NCBI RefSeq assembly: GCF_000716785.1
Contig: NZ_JNYY01000018.1
Span: 62,001 to 126,000, forward strand
Length of the DNA stretch: 64,000 nt
Origin: Amycolatopsis vancoresmycina
GTDB taxonomy: Bacteria; Actinomycetota; Actinomycetes; Mycobacteriales; Pseudonocardiaceae
Direction: 5' to 3'
The position numbers were made by a program, and so were the translations under genes. Below the pieces are notes generated by a model, which saw only the letters and a list, made by a program, of their open reading frames with translations, did no database searches and was not told where the DNA came from. This document shows, one piece after another, positions 1 to 8,463 of the stretch (its first letter is position 1; every line of letters starts with the position of its first letter).

Positions 1-2
1 CC

Positions 3-719
3 CGCGCAGTACTCGGCGACGACCTGCCGCTGATCGACGAGCGCGTCACCGTCGAGCACCTGCTGACGCACACCTCCGGCATCGGGGACTACTGCGACGA
101 CGACAACCCGCCCGAAACGGCGCCGCCGGGGCTCGTCACGTCGGCCGACTACCTCGCCGCCCTCGACGGATATCCGCAGAAGACGCCGCCCGGCAAGGAA
201 TTCCGCTACAACAACGGCGCCTTCGCCGTCCTCGGCCTGATCGCCGAACGGATCGCGGGCATACCTTTCACCGACCTCGTCCACGACCGCGTGTGCGCGC
301 CGGCCGGGCTGACCGACACGGCGTTCCTCCGCTCGGACGCGCTGCCCGCCCGCACCGCCACCGGCTACCTGGAAGACGGCCGCAGCAACGTCTTCAGCCT
401 CCCGGTCGTCGGCCACGGCGACGGCGGGATCTACAGCTCCGCGCCGGACTTCCGCCGGTTCTGGCCCGCCTTCCTGGCCGGCCGGATCGTGCCGCCCGAG
501 TGGGTCACCCGGATGCTGCGCCCGCACGCGGCGGGTTACGGCCTCGGCTTCTGGCTGCCCCGGCCCGGCGTGGTCCGGCTGGCGGGCGGCGACCACGGCG
601 TCGCGTTCCGGAGCACGCACGAGCCGGCGTCCGGGCTCACCGCGACCCTGATCTCGAACGACCACCGAGGTGGCGGGCCCCGGCTGCGGCAGCTGGACGA
701 GTTCTTGACGAAGGCTTGA
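3..719 (+). CDS. Beta-lactamase-fold serine hydrolase, 5' truncated by the window edge
   Basis: This is the C-terminal part of a class C beta-lactamase / D-Ala-D-Ala carboxypeptidase-like serine hydrolase. The frame is open from base 3. The motif LLTHTSG, common after the active-site helix of this family, is near the window start. Tyr-Asn-Asn at 207-215 is the YxN catalytic motif. A His-Gly pair near the C-terminus (GGDHGVAF) sits where the third active-site motif is expected. The SxxK nucleophile motif must lie upstream of the window. Family members are secreted or cytoplasmic esterases and peptidases, and the substrate cannot be told. The gene ends 70 bp before the permease gene, on the same strand. 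Confidence 0.85.
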   Translation, partial: RAVLGDDLPLIDERVTVEHLLTHTSGIGDYCDDDNPPETAPPGLVTSADYLAALDGYPQKTPPGKEFRYNNGAFAVLGLIAERIAGIPFTDLVHDRVCAPAGLTDTAFLRSDALPARTATGYLEDGRSNVFSLPVVGHGDGGIYSSAPDFRRFWPAFLAGRIVPPEWVTRMLRPHAAGYGLGFWLPRPGVVRLAGGDHGVAFRSTHEPASGLTATLISNDHRGGGPRLRQLDEFLTKA

Positions 720-789
720 CACCCTCCGGCACCGGGGCTACCTTCGGCGAATTCAATGGTCTGGCCGCATACCTTTCAAGAGGTGCCCG

Positions 790-2331
790 ATGGATGTTTC
801 CGACCAGCAGACCACTCCCGACCACGCCGACGACGACAGCGCCCGCCTGCACCAGCTGGGGTACGCGCAGGAACTGAAACGCACGATGTCGGCGTTCTCG
901 AACTTCGCCGTCTCCTTCACGATCATCTCGATCCTCTCCGGCTGCCTGACGCTCTACGGCTTCGGCATGAAGACCGGCGGCCCGGCGGCGATGATCTGGG
1001 GCTGGCCCCTGGTCGGGCTGTTCGTGATCCTGGTCGGGCTCGGCATGGCCGAGGTCTGCTCCAGCTACCCGACCGCCGGCGGGCTGTACTACTGGGCCGC
1101 GAAGCTGGCGCCGAAGAACGGCCCCGCGTGGTCGTGGTTCACCGGCTGGTTCAACCTCATCGGGCAGATCGCGGTCACCGCGGGCATCGACTTCGGCGCG
1201 GCGCTGTTCCTCAACGCGTTCCTCGACCTGCAGTTCGGCTACGAGGCGACGCCGGGGCACACGATCCTGCTGCTCGCGATCATCCTCGTGGTGCACGGTC
1301 TGCTGAACACCTTCGGCGTCCGGATCGTGGCGATCCTCAACAACGTCAGCGTCTGGTGGCACCTCATCGGCGTGCTGGTGATCGTCGGCGTCCTGGTCTT
1401 CGTGCCGGCCAAGCACCAGGACGCCTCGTTCGTCTTCGGCAGTTTCGTCAACCAGACGGGCTGGGGCTCGACGTTCTACGTCTTCGCGCTGGGCCTTCTG
1501 GTGGCCCAGTACACGCTGACCGGCTACGACGCGTCGGCGCACATGACCGAGGAGACGAAGAGCGCGGCGACGGCCGGGCCGCGCGGCATCGTCATGTCGA
1601 TCGTGGTCTCGCTCGTCGCGGGCTGGGTGCTGCTGATCGGCCTGACGTTCGCGATCCAGGACTACGACGGCGCGGTCGGTTCGGCCACCGGCGTCCCGCC
1701 CGCGCAGATCTTCATCGACGCCACCGGCGCGGTCACCGGCAAGTTCCTGCTGCTGATCTGCATCGGCGCCCAGCTGTTCTGCGGCATGGCGTCGGTGACG
1801 GCGAACTCGCGGATGATCTACGCCTTCGCCCGCGACGGCGCCATCCCGGGTTCCGGCTTCTGGCACAAGATCAACAAGCGGACGCAGACGCCGACCAACG
1901 CCGTCTGGCTCGCCGCGGGCGGCGCGCTGCTCCTGGCCCTGCCGTACCTGTGGAGCGCGACGGCGTACGCGGCGGTGACGTCGATCGCCGTGGTCGGGCT
2001 CTATGTGGCCTACGTGATCCCGGTGTTCCTGCGGGTCCGCCGCGGCGACTCGTTCGAACCGGGTCCGTGGACGCTCGGCCGGTGGGGCAAGCCGATCGGC
2101 ATCGTCGCGACGGTGTGGGTGGCGCTGATCTTCGTGCTCTTCATGCTCCCGCAGGTCTCGCCGGTGAACGTGGATTCCTTCAACTACACGCCGATCGCGT
2201 TCCTCGTGGTGCTGGGCGGCGCGGCGTTGTGGTGGGCGGTCTCGGCCCGGAAGTGGTTCAAGGGGCCGAAGGTCCAGGGCTCCGAGGCGGAACTGGCTGC
2301 GGTGGAACAGGAACTGAAGGAACTGGGCTGA
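790..2331 (+). CDS. APC superfamily amino acid permease
   Basis: A 513-residue integral membrane protein with about 12 hydrophobic segments. The N-terminal stretch (residues 25-60, LKRTMSAFSNFAVSFTIIS) and GYDASAHMTEET near residue 245 are typical of the amino acid / GABA permease group of the APC superfamily, which moves amino acids or amines with protons. The ATG start has an AGAGG ribosome site 7-8 bases upstream. The substrate is not predictable from sequence alone. A 46-bp palindrome follows the stop codon by 3 bp and separates it from a convergent gene. Confidence 0.88.
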   Translation: MDVSDQQTTPDHADDDSARLHQLGYAQELKRTMSAFSNFAVSFTIISILSGCLTLYGFGMKTGGPAAMIWGWPLVGLFVILVGLGMAEVCSSYPTAGGLYYWAAKLAPKNGPAWSWFTGWFNLIGQIAVTAGIDFGAALFLNAFLDLQFGYEATPGHTILLLAIILVVHGLLNTFGVRIVAILNNVSVWWHLIGVLVIVGVLVFVPAKHQDASFVFGSFVNQTGWGSTFYVFALGLLVAQYTLTGYDASAHMTEETKSAATAGPRGIVMSIVVSLVAGWVLLIGLTFAIQDYDGAVGSATGVPPAQIFIDATGAVTGKFLLLICIGAQLFCGMASVTANSRMIYAFARDGAIPGSGFWHKINKRTQTPTNAVWLAAGGALLLALPYLWSATAYAAVTSIAVVGLYVAYVIPVFLRVRRGDSFEPGPWTLGRWGKPIGIVATVWVALIFVLFMLPQVSPVNVDSFNYTPIAFLVVLGGAALWWAVSARKWFKGPKVQGSEAELAAVEQELKELG

Positions 2332-2334
2332 GTT

Positions 2335-2380
2335 GTCGTGAGTGGTAAGGCGAGTTAGAACTCGCCTTACCACTCACGAC
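2335..2380. repeat. 46-bp palindrome, copy 1 (bidirectional terminator-like)
   Basis: A perfect inverted repeat with two 22-bp arms (2335-2356 and 2359-2380) around the 2-bp centre AG. The arm contains TCGTGAGTGGTAAGGCGAGT. It lies exactly between two convergent genes. Near-identical or compensated copies occur at 14355, 20564 and 29199. It contains stop codons (TGA, TAA, TAG) in all three frames of the plus strand. There is no T-run, so if it terminates transcription it does so as a bare hairpin. Confidence 0.85.
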
Positions 2381-2385
2381 CGCGT

Positions 2386-3252
2386 TCACTCGGCGGGCGC
2401 ACCGATGGTGTCCTCTCGTTCGGCGTGGCGGCGCAGCAGGTCGTACTGGCAGCCGAGTTCGTAGGCCTGGTCCTCGTACTCGCGCTGGGCGGCCAGGTGC
2501 GGCCGGACGCAGTCGCTGTAGTGGCGCAGGTCGTCCTGTTCCAGGGAACCGTCGCGGAACGCCGTCCAGAACACCAGCGTCGCCGACACGACCATGACGA
2601 GCGCGACGAGCACCGCCATCAGCACCGCGAGGCCGTTCATCCCGGACAGCAGCCCCTCGGTGGACACCCGGACGAACATCACCACGCCCATCAGCCCCAC
2701 CAGCAACCCCACGGTGAGCAGGCTCAGCTTGGCGCCGGTGGACAGCTTGCGCCACTCCAGCTGGCGGCGGTGGTTCTTGTGCTGGCGCTGGTTGTGGCCG
2801 AGGTGGTGCAGGGCGGTGGCGGCGCCGACGGTGGCCAGCACCGAGATCACCACGCTGATGAGCAGGGGCAGGCCGAGCGGGGCCGTCCAGTCGACGTTGA
2901 ACACCGAGCTGGCCAGCCACACCATGATCGGCAGGTCGACCACGGTGACGGTGAGCATGGTCAGCACCCGGGTGAGCCGGTTGACGCGGCGGTGGCGCAA
3001 GCTGCCGCGCACCTGCTCCAGCTCGATCAGCCCGTCGAGGAGCCCGGCCCTGGCGTGCGCTTCGGCGACCGTCAGGTTCTGCCCGTGCGGGCCGACGACG
3101 TGGTCGTCCATCACCCGGTCGGACAGGTAGCGCAGCTCCCGGATCCGGGCGAGCAGCCGGTCCGCCTGGGTGATCGCGGTGCCTCCGGCGTGCTCCCGCG
3201 GGCGCCGCGGCTGCGGGAGCGGCAGGTTGCGCATTTCGTCGCTGCTGGTCAT
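2386..3252 (-). CDS. Four-TM membrane protein of unknown function
   Basis: A 288-residue protein with a soluble N-terminus (about 95 residues, charged and coiled-coil-like around the LLARIRELRYLSDRVMDDH stretch). Two hydrophobic hairpins follow, four membrane segments in all at about residues 105-240, and then a soluble tail of about 45 residues. I do not recognise a named family. The ATG at 3252 has a strong GAGGAGGT ribosome site, so longer upstream frames were not used. It lies 19 bp downstream of the OmpA-domain lipoprotein gene on the same strand, so the two probably form an operon and may act together at the cell envelope. It ends beside the palindrome at 2335. Confidence 0.75.
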   Translation of the reverse strand: MTSSDEMRNLPLPQPRRPREHAGGTAITQADRLLARIRELRYLSDRVMDDHVVGPHGQNLTVAEAHARAGLLDGLIELEQVRGSLRHRRVNRLTRVLTMLTVTVVDLPIMVWLASSVFNVDWTAPLGLPLLISVVISVLATVGAATALHHLGHNQRQHKNHRRQLEWRKLSTGAKLSLLTVGLLVGLMGVVMFVRVSTEGLLSGMNGLAVLMAVLVALVMVVSATLVFWTAFRDGSLEQDDLRHYSDCVRPHLAAQREYEDQAYELGCQYDLLRRHAEREDTIGAPAE

Positions 3253-3271
3253 GGCGGTACCTCCTCGTCTG

Positions 3272-4537
3272 CTAGTAAGCGATCTCCACCCGCCGCATCG
3301 CGGCTGCCACGGTTTCGTCGAACCGGCCGCCGGCCATCGCCGTCCGGCCGGGCTGGGTGCCGACGCCCGCCGCGTCGACCGGCCGGCGCACCCCGGCCTC
3401 GCGGAGCGCGTCGGACACGACCCGGGCGCGCAGGTCGGCGAGGGCCTGCCGGCCGGCGGCGGTCGACCCCGGCGGATCGGCGGCGTAGCCCCGGACGACC
3501 ACCGGGTCGGACCTGCCCGCCGCGGTGATGCTCCTGGCGAGGGCCCGCAGCAGGTCCAGGGCGTCCGGGGACAGCACCGCGGAGTCACCCGTGAACCCGA
3601 GCGCGCTGTCGGAAACGGTGGTGCTGACCCGACCCGCGGGCCCGACCACCGACGTCACCCCGGGCACGGGCACGACCGGCGTGGCGACCGTGGCGCGGGG
3701 CGGCTCGGCGGCGACGCGCTTGTCGTCGAAGTCGCAGCCGGCAGCCTTGGCCCGCGCGCAGATCTTTTGCCAGTACGACAGGAGTTTGTCGTGGGCGAGC
3801 CCGGGCAGCGGCGGCTGCGCGCCGGCGACACTGCCGAGCCCGGTGAACAGCACGTGCCAGTTTTCGAGGTGCGGCAAGGCGTTCTTCGCGGCGAGCTGGT
3901 CGGCGACCACGTCCGGGTCGGCGTCCCAGCCGACCTGCCGCAGGTCGAACGCCCCCGCCGTGCTCAGCCCGCTGCTCACCACGACCAGCCGCCCGGGCGT
4001 GACCCCGCGGACGGCGGCGTCGATGCCGCCGAGCAGGTCGAGCCCGGGCCGCGCGGCGGCGGTGGCCGCGACAGCGTCGGCGACGGCCTGGACGTTGCGC
4101 TCGACGAGCGACGGCCGTTGCAGCCCGTGCTCCAGCGAGCCGTCGGCCCGCCTCGGGGTCAGGACGAGCGGGCGCGAGTCGGCGGCGTCGGCGGCCGAGA
4201 CGAGCGCGACGCTGCTGTTGCCGGACCCTTGCGGCGAGGCGTTTTCGCTGTTCGCGGCGTCGGTGAGGACCTTGCGGGTCACGTCGGTGACGGCGGGCCG
4301 GGGCTCGTTCGCGGTGGCGCTGACGACGATGACGACCCGGTCCCCGCCGGCGGGGTTGACCGCCTTCGCGGGCACGGCACACCCGGCAACTGACAGCGTG
4401 AGCAATCCCAGCGCGACAAATGCCGGACGGCGGCGGTTTCCGGTGTCGATCTGCCCGGCTTCCTGCGGAATCCGCAGCGCGAGCGCGGGACTGGTGGGGC
4501 GGATTTCGTGGCCTGAACCGAAGTTGCAGGGCTTCAT
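3272..4537 (-). CDS. OmpA-like domain lipoprotein
   Basis: A 421-residue exported protein. A basic stretch and hydrophobic core end in VAGC, a lipobox at about residues 60-65, which suggests lipid anchoring. The leader before it is unusually long, so the true start may be further in. The central part (LVVVSSGLSTAGAFDLRQVGW) resembles a von Willebrand A-like or regulator fold. The last 110 residues are an OmpA/MotB-type peptidoglycan-binding domain (FTGDSAVLSPDALDLLRAL, then VVVRGYAADPPG and AGRQALADLRARVVSDAL). The chosen ATG has a GGGAGGTC ribosome site. It is the first gene of a pair with the membrane protein at 2386-3252, and a role linking the membrane to peptidoglycan is inferred. Confidence 0.8.
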   Translation of the reverse strand: MKPCNFGSGHEIRPTSPALALRIPQEAGQIDTGNRRRPAFVALGLLTLSVAGCAVPAKAVNPAGGDRVVIVVSATANEPRPAVTDVTRKVLTDAANSENASPQGSGNSSVALVSAADAADSRPLVLTPRRADGSLEHGLQRPSLVERNVQAVADAVAATAAARPGLDLLGGIDAAVRGVTPGRLVVVSSGLSTAGAFDLRQVGWDADPDVVADQLAAKNALPHLENWHVLFTGLGSVAGAQPPLPGLAHDKLLSYWQKICARAKAAGCDFDDKRVAAEPPRATVATPVVPVPGVTSVVGPAGRVSTTVSDSALGFTGDSAVLSPDALDLLRALARSITAAGRSDPVVVRGYAADPPGSTAAGRQALADLRARVVSDALREAGVRRPVDAAGVGTQPGRTAMAGGRFDETVAAAMRRVEIAY

Positions 4538-4848
4538 GGCGACCTCCCTGGGGCCGATGAGGCAACCACAGGGTGACATTTGCCGAGTAACGATGTCAAT
4601 TGACGTAACGACAGAGAGGGCAGACGTTTTCCCGGCAGTCACCTCGACGCTCTTTCGCTTCGGAGTCGAGCGGCGGTCGAAGCCGGGGAGTCGTTACCTG
4701 ATCGGCCTAGTGGAGGAGGTACCCTCGCCCGCGGCAGGTGAACCAATCGTGACGTCCACCCGTGCACCTGCCATGGCATCGCCCGGAGTTTGTCCAACAA
4801 GTGTCAAGTTCACGACGTCATTTGGCAGGGGAAGGGTAGGCTTGGCTG
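4538..4848. other. Divergent intergenic region with palindrome
   Basis: This 311-bp gap separates the minus-strand lipoprotein gene from the plus-strand kinase gene and holds the promoters of both. A perfect 10-bp palindrome GTCAATTGAC lies at 4596-4605 in locally AT-richer DNA and is a possible operator. No gene is seen in it. Confidence 0.5.
4837..4842 (+). promoter_or_regulatory. -10 element TAGGCT, leaderless start
   Basis: TAGGCT fits the TANNNT -10 consensus of the main actinomycete sigma factor. It ends 6 bases before the ATG at 4849, which puts the expected transcript start at or next to the start codon. No ribosome site precedes the ATG, consistent with leaderless translation. The same hexamer stands in the same position before the GTG at 49455. 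Confidence 0.5.
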
Positions 4849-6321
4849 ATGGCGAAGCCCGACGCCGCCGTCGAGGGCGTCCGAAACGTCTTTCTCAAGC
4901 TGCGCACCCGCAGCGGCCTCAACGTCGAGCGGCTCAGCGCGACGGAGGTCGATGTCGCGCTGCTCGCCGAGCTGCCCGTCGTGCGCCGGTACGCGCGTGA
5001 GCACGCCGTGTCCACCGACCAGGCCATCGTCGACGTCGTCACCCGGGTCACCGCCGACCTCGAGCCGACCGACCGGCTGATCGCCGACGCCGTGCTCGCC
5101 CTCGGCGTGCTCGACGACCTGCTCTCGGAGCAGCCGAAGCTGCAGGGGCTGTACGCCGACGACCTCGGCGAGCGGCGCAATGCGCTCGCCCAGCACTGGG
5201 CGGCGTACCACCGCCTGCTCGGCGTGACCGACGTTCCCCCGGCGCCGACCGTGCGCACCCTGCGCGGCTCGATCGAGGCACGGGCGCTCGTCCGGCTCGC
5301 GGAGCGCTGCGTGCACAGCCCGGAAGCCTCCCTGCTGGAGCCGGCCACCGACTCCCGCGAGCCCAGCAACTCGATCGTCGTGGTCGGGGGTGCGGTGACG
5401 GACGTGGTCGTGGTTTCCGACGACCTGCCCGGGATCGGGGCCGCGGTACAGGCGACCTCGTTCGAGGAGCACCCCGGCGGCAAGGGGCTCAACCTGGCGG
5501 TCGCCGCACGGCGGTTCGGCCTGCGCGCGCGGCTCTGCGCCGCCATCGGGGGCGACGAAGCCGCCCGCGAGCTCACGCGCTACATGCAGCAGGAAGGCCT
5601 TTCGACCGAGCTGATCCGGACGACACCGGGCGAGGCCAATCCGCGGGCTTTGATGCTCGTGACACAACGGGGTGAGACCCGTTACCTGGGCTGGATGAAC
5701 AAGGGTAAGGTCTCACTGTCCACAACGGAATTCGAGCAACCGCGCACGAAACGAGCAATTGCCGACGCCGATGCGGTGCTGATCACCTTGGAACCACCGG
5801 TGGAAACGGTGCAATGGGCGCTCGACACGGCCGCCCGGCAATCACCGAAACCGCTGGTCCTGTTGCAGGCTTCACCACCCATGGAAACACCGCAACAGCT
5901 TTACCGGCACCTGCACGGCGTCGATTACCTCGTCGGCCGTGAAGGCGAACTGCGCGGGCTCCTGTCCTACCCGGGCCGGCCCGATTCGGTCGACGCGCTC
6001 GCCGAGGAACTGCTCACCCTGGGCGTGGAGACCGTCTGCGTGGTGGAGAACTTCGGCGCCAAGATCCGGACCCGCAACCGGTCCCGGGACATCGAGGGCC
6101 CGAACGTTCCGCTCGAAGACACCCCCGGAGCGCGGGAAGCGTTTTCCGCGGCCCTGACCTTCCAGCTCCTCAAGGACGGCGGAGACCTGACCTCGGACGC
6201 CCTCGAATGGGCGATCCAGGCGATGACCGTCAACCTCACGCTCGAGGAGATCACCGACTCCATGCCCGGCACCGAAGACGTCGACCGGCTGTGGAAAAAA
6301 TCCGACGTGGAGAACCCGTGA
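4849..6321 (+). CDS. PfkB/ribokinase-like protein with N-terminal extension and altered GAGD motif
   Basis: A 490-residue protein. Residues about 175-490 form a PfkB (ribokinase) fold: the glycine-rich EEHPGGKGLNLAVAARRFG matches the substrate-binding N-terminal signature. The C-terminal signature, usually DTxGAGD, reads DTPGARE (residues 424-430), so the catalytic aspartate is glutamate and the anion-hole glycine is arginine. Residues 1-170 are an extra helical module (LPVVRRYAREHAVSTDQAIVDV) that ribokinases lack. It resembles N-terminal parts of other actinomycete regulatory or signalling proteins, from memory only. The stop overlaps the GTG start of the GTP cyclohydrolase II gene, so the two are translationally coupled. 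Kinase activity is therefore uncertain, and a purine- or ribose-derived substrate is only inferred. Confidence 0.8.
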   Translation: MAKPDAAVEGVRNVFLKLRTRSGLNVERLSATEVDVALLAELPVVRRYAREHAVSTDQAIVDVVTRVTADLEPTDRLIADAVLALGVLDDLLSEQPKLQGLYADDLGERRNALAQHWAAYHRLLGVTDVPPAPTVRTLRGSIEARALVRLAERCVHSPEASLLEPATDSREPSNSIVVVGGAVTDVVVVSDDLPGIGAAVQATSFEEHPGGKGLNLAVAARRFGLRARLCAAIGGDEAARELTRYMQQEGLSTELIRTTPGEANPRALMLVTQRGETRYLGWMNKGKVSLSTTEFEQPRTKRAIADADAVLITLEPPVETVQWALDTAARQSPKPLVLLQASPPMETPQQLYRHLHGVDYLVGREGELRGLLSYPGRPDSVDALAEELLTLGVETVCVVENFGAKIRTRNRSRDIEGPNVPLEDTPGAREAFSAALTFQLLKDGGDLTSDALEWAIQAMTVNLTLEEITDSMPGTEDVDRLWKKSDVENP

Positions 6322-7022
6322 CCGAGGTCGTGGAGCACAGATTGCAGGATGCGGACGGCGATTTCCGGATCGTCGTCCTCGACGGTTCCGAACTGCCCAC
6401 TCCGGCGTGCGCGGCGGTGTTCGGCGACCCGCAGGACGGGTGTCTCGTACGGATCCAGTCCCGGTGCCTCTACGGCGAGATCTTCGGATCCGTCAACTGT
6501 GACTGCCGGTACCAGCTCGACAAGTCGATCGAGGCGATCAAGCAGCACTCCGGGGTCCTCATCTACCTGGACCAGGAAGGCCGGGGTGCCGGGCTGCTGA
6601 CGAAGGCGCGCGGATACCGGATCTGCCAGGACACGGGCGTGGACACGTTCGCCGCGTACGCGGCTTTGGAGTGCAAGGCCGACTCCCGGTCGTACGCGGA
6701 CGCGGTGGCGTTGCTGAAGCAGCTGGGGCTCAGGGAAATCACGCTGCTCACCAACAACCCCGGGAAGCTGGCCGGCCTCGACGTCGGCGGGCTCAAGGTG
6801 CGCCACCGGCCGCTGGTGATGCCGGAGCCGGGCGCGCACACGCTCGCCTACCTGGTCGCCAAGCGCGACAACCAGGAACACATGCTGTCCGTCGCCGCGC
6901 GGCTGAGGTGGCGCGTCATCCGGTTCGCCGGATCACGCTGGTTCAGCCGTCGCCGGGCTGCGCTGCGCAAGGCAGCGGCAGGCCCTACCCAGCCCGCGAG
7001 CGCGGAGAAGGCCGCCGCCTGA
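6318..7022 (+). CDS. ribA: Stand-alone GTP cyclohydrolase II
   Basis: A 234-residue RibA-type enzyme. The family converts GTP to 2,5-diamino-6-ribosylamino-4-pyrimidinone 5'-phosphate, formate and pyrophosphate. The zinc site Cys50-x10-Cys61-x-Cys63 is complete, as are the GTP-binding motifs YLDQEGRGAGL (residues 83-93) and TLLTNNPGK. There is no fused DHBP synthase (RibB) domain, unlike the usual actinobacterial RibBA. A basic tail of about 35 residues follows the conserved part. The GTG start overlaps the kinase stop (GTGA). Absence of other riboflavin genes suggests a special pathway or a signalling metabolite rather than housekeeping riboflavin synthesis, but that is inference. The gene symbol follows the domain, not proven function. 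Confidence 0.85.
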   Translation: MTEVVEHRLQDADGDFRIVVLDGSELPTPACAAVFGDPQDGCLVRIQSRCLYGEIFGSVNCDCRYQLDKSIEAIKQHSGVLIYLDQEGRGAGLLTKARGYRICQDTGVDTFAAYAALECKADSRSYADAVALLKQLGLREITLLTNNPGKLAGLDVGGLKVRHRPLVMPEPGAHTLAYLVAKRDNQEHMLSVAARLRWRVIRFAGSRWFSRRRAALRKAAAGPTQPASAEKAAA

Positions 7023-7029
7023 CCGCCCG

Positions 7030-7061
7030 GCCCCGGACAGCCCGGTGCGGCTGTCCGGGGC
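7030..7061. terminator. Hairpin terminator between convergent genes
   Basis: A perfect 13-bp stem (GCCCCGGACAGCC with its complement) and a 6-base loop. It lies 7 bp after the cyclohydrolase stop codon and 11 bp before the end of the convergent MFS gene. There is no T-run on either strand. Confidence 0.7.
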
Positions 7062-7072
7062 AGCCAGCGCCC

Positions 7073-8314
7073 TCAGGTCGTCGCGGGGCGGGACTCGCTG
7101 GCGGCCGGGCTGACGTCCGGTGCCGGGCTGTGGTGGCCCGGGCGGACCGCCGTCACCGCCACCGCGCCCAGTGCGCCCACGCCCGCGAACGCGTAGAAGC
7201 CCCACGGGTACGCGATGCCCGCCGTCAGGAGTGCGCCGCCGAGGACCGGGCCCGAGATCGCGCCGATCCGGCCGATGCCCGCCGACCAGCCGAGACCCGT
7301 GGCGCGGATCGCGTCCGGGTAGATCCGGCCGATGTACGCGTACACCAGCACCTGGGCGCTGAACACGAAACACCCGGTCAGGAACACCGCCGCGTACAGC
7401 CCGACGGCCGGCAGCTTCACGCTCAGCAGCGCGAGGAACAGCGCGCCCGCGCAGAACCAGACCGTCGCCGAGGGGCGGATGCCGACCCGGTCGGCGACCC
7501 GGCCCGCGACGAGCAGGCCCACGATGCCGCCGACGTTCAGCGTCAGCAGCAGGCTCAGTGCCGCGCCCAGCGGGTAGCCGGCCTGGCGCATGATTTCCGG
7601 CAGCCACGTGTTCAGGCCGTAGACCAGCAGCAGGCCCATGAACGACGTCACCCAGAACGCGATCGTGGCGCGCAGCAGGCCGCCGCGGAACAGGCCGGCG
7701 ACCGCGTGCCCGGCCGACCGCTCGGTCTCGCGGACCCGCTGGAACGTCTCGGACTCCGGCAGGAACTTCAGCATCAGCGGGATCAGCACCACGGCGGGCA
7801 GCGCGCCGGCCACGAACATCGCGCGCCAGCCCAGCGGGGAGATCAGCACGATGCCCAGCAGCGCCGTCAGGACCGCGCCGACGTGGTAGCCCGTCATCAC
7901 CGTGGTCGTCGCGCTGCCCGCCCTGCCGTGGCGCGCGTACTCCGTGACCAGCGTGATCGCCGTCGGGAGGCAGCCGCCGAGGCCGAGGCCGGCGACGAAC
8001 CGCAGCAGCCCGAACACGAACGTCGACGGCGCGAACGCGCACAACAGCGTGCACAGCGAGAACAGCGCCACCGAGATGATCAGCGACTTCCGGCGGCCGA
8101 TGACGTCGGTGACCGTGCCGATCGCCAGCCCGCCCAGCATCATCCCGGCGAGCCCGACGGTCGACACCACCGCCGCCGTGCCGGGGGTCAGGCCCCAGAC
8201 GTGGCCGCGGAGCAGGACGGGCAGCACGGTGCCGAGCACGACCAGGTCGAACCCGTCGAGCAGAACGGCGGTCCAGGCCAGGGGCACGACCCAGGAGCGG
8301 GTGCCAGGGGACAT
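7073..8314 (-). CDS. MFS transporter, aromatic acid:H+ symporter type
   Basis: A 413-residue, 12-TM major facilitator protein. DGFDLVVLGTVLPVLL in the first helix matches the AAHS signature motif of benzoate, hydroxybenzoate and protocatechuate transporters (PcaK/BenK type). Motif A follows helix 2 (GTVTDVIGRRKSL). The ATG at 8314 has a GGAGGT ribosome site and was preferred to an upstream ATG 69 bp away. No aromatic-degradation genes are nearby, so the substrate is a family-level guess. The divergent upstream region holds a 16-bp palindrome. Confidence 0.82.
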   Translation of the reverse strand: MSPGTRSWVVPLAWTAVLLDGFDLVVLGTVLPVLLRGHVWGLTPGTAAVVSTVGLAGMMLGGLAIGTVTDVIGRRKSLIISVALFSLCTLLCAFAPSTFVFGLLRFVAGLGLGGCLPTAITLVTEYARHGRAGSATTTVMTGYHVGAVLTALLGIVLISPLGWRAMFVAGALPAVVLIPLMLKFLPESETFQRVRETERSAGHAVAGLFRGGLLRATIAFWVTSFMGLLLVYGLNTWLPEIMRQAGYPLGAALSLLLTLNVGGIVGLLVAGRVADRVGIRPSATVWFCAGALFLALLSVKLPAVGLYAAVFLTGCFVFSAQVLVYAYIGRIYPDAIRATGLGWSAGIGRIGAISGPVLGGALLTAGIAYPWGFYAFAGVGALGAVAVTAVRPGHHSPAPDVSPAASESRPATT

Positions 8315-8348
8315 CGGGTACCTCCGGATGTGCGTCGGTGCACGTCTT

Positions 8349-8364
8349 CCGCACACGTGTGCGG
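8349..8364. promoter_or_regulatory. 16-bp perfect palindrome, candidate operator
   Basis: CCGCACACGTGTGCGG is perfectly self-complementary. Related TGCGCAC-like half sites flank it on both sides (about 8330-8384). It sits 35 bp upstream of the MFS start in the space shared with the divergent antiporter gene. No regulator gene is adjacent, so the binding protein is unknown. Confidence 0.5.
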
Positions 8365-8463
8365 ATTGCGCACAAGTATGCACCGGGGGTCCGACAGAAT
8401 CCAGCGCGGTTCCATTGGGCGGAAGTCGGGCAGGGCCGCGCGACCTGCGGAAAGATCCGGCGG

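Noticed and set aside
637..2373. Long minus-strand open frame over the permease gene
   Set aside because: It is antisense to a clear APC permease, has Arg/Asp/His-rich composition typical of shadow frames in high-GC DNA, and its first residues come from the palindrome.
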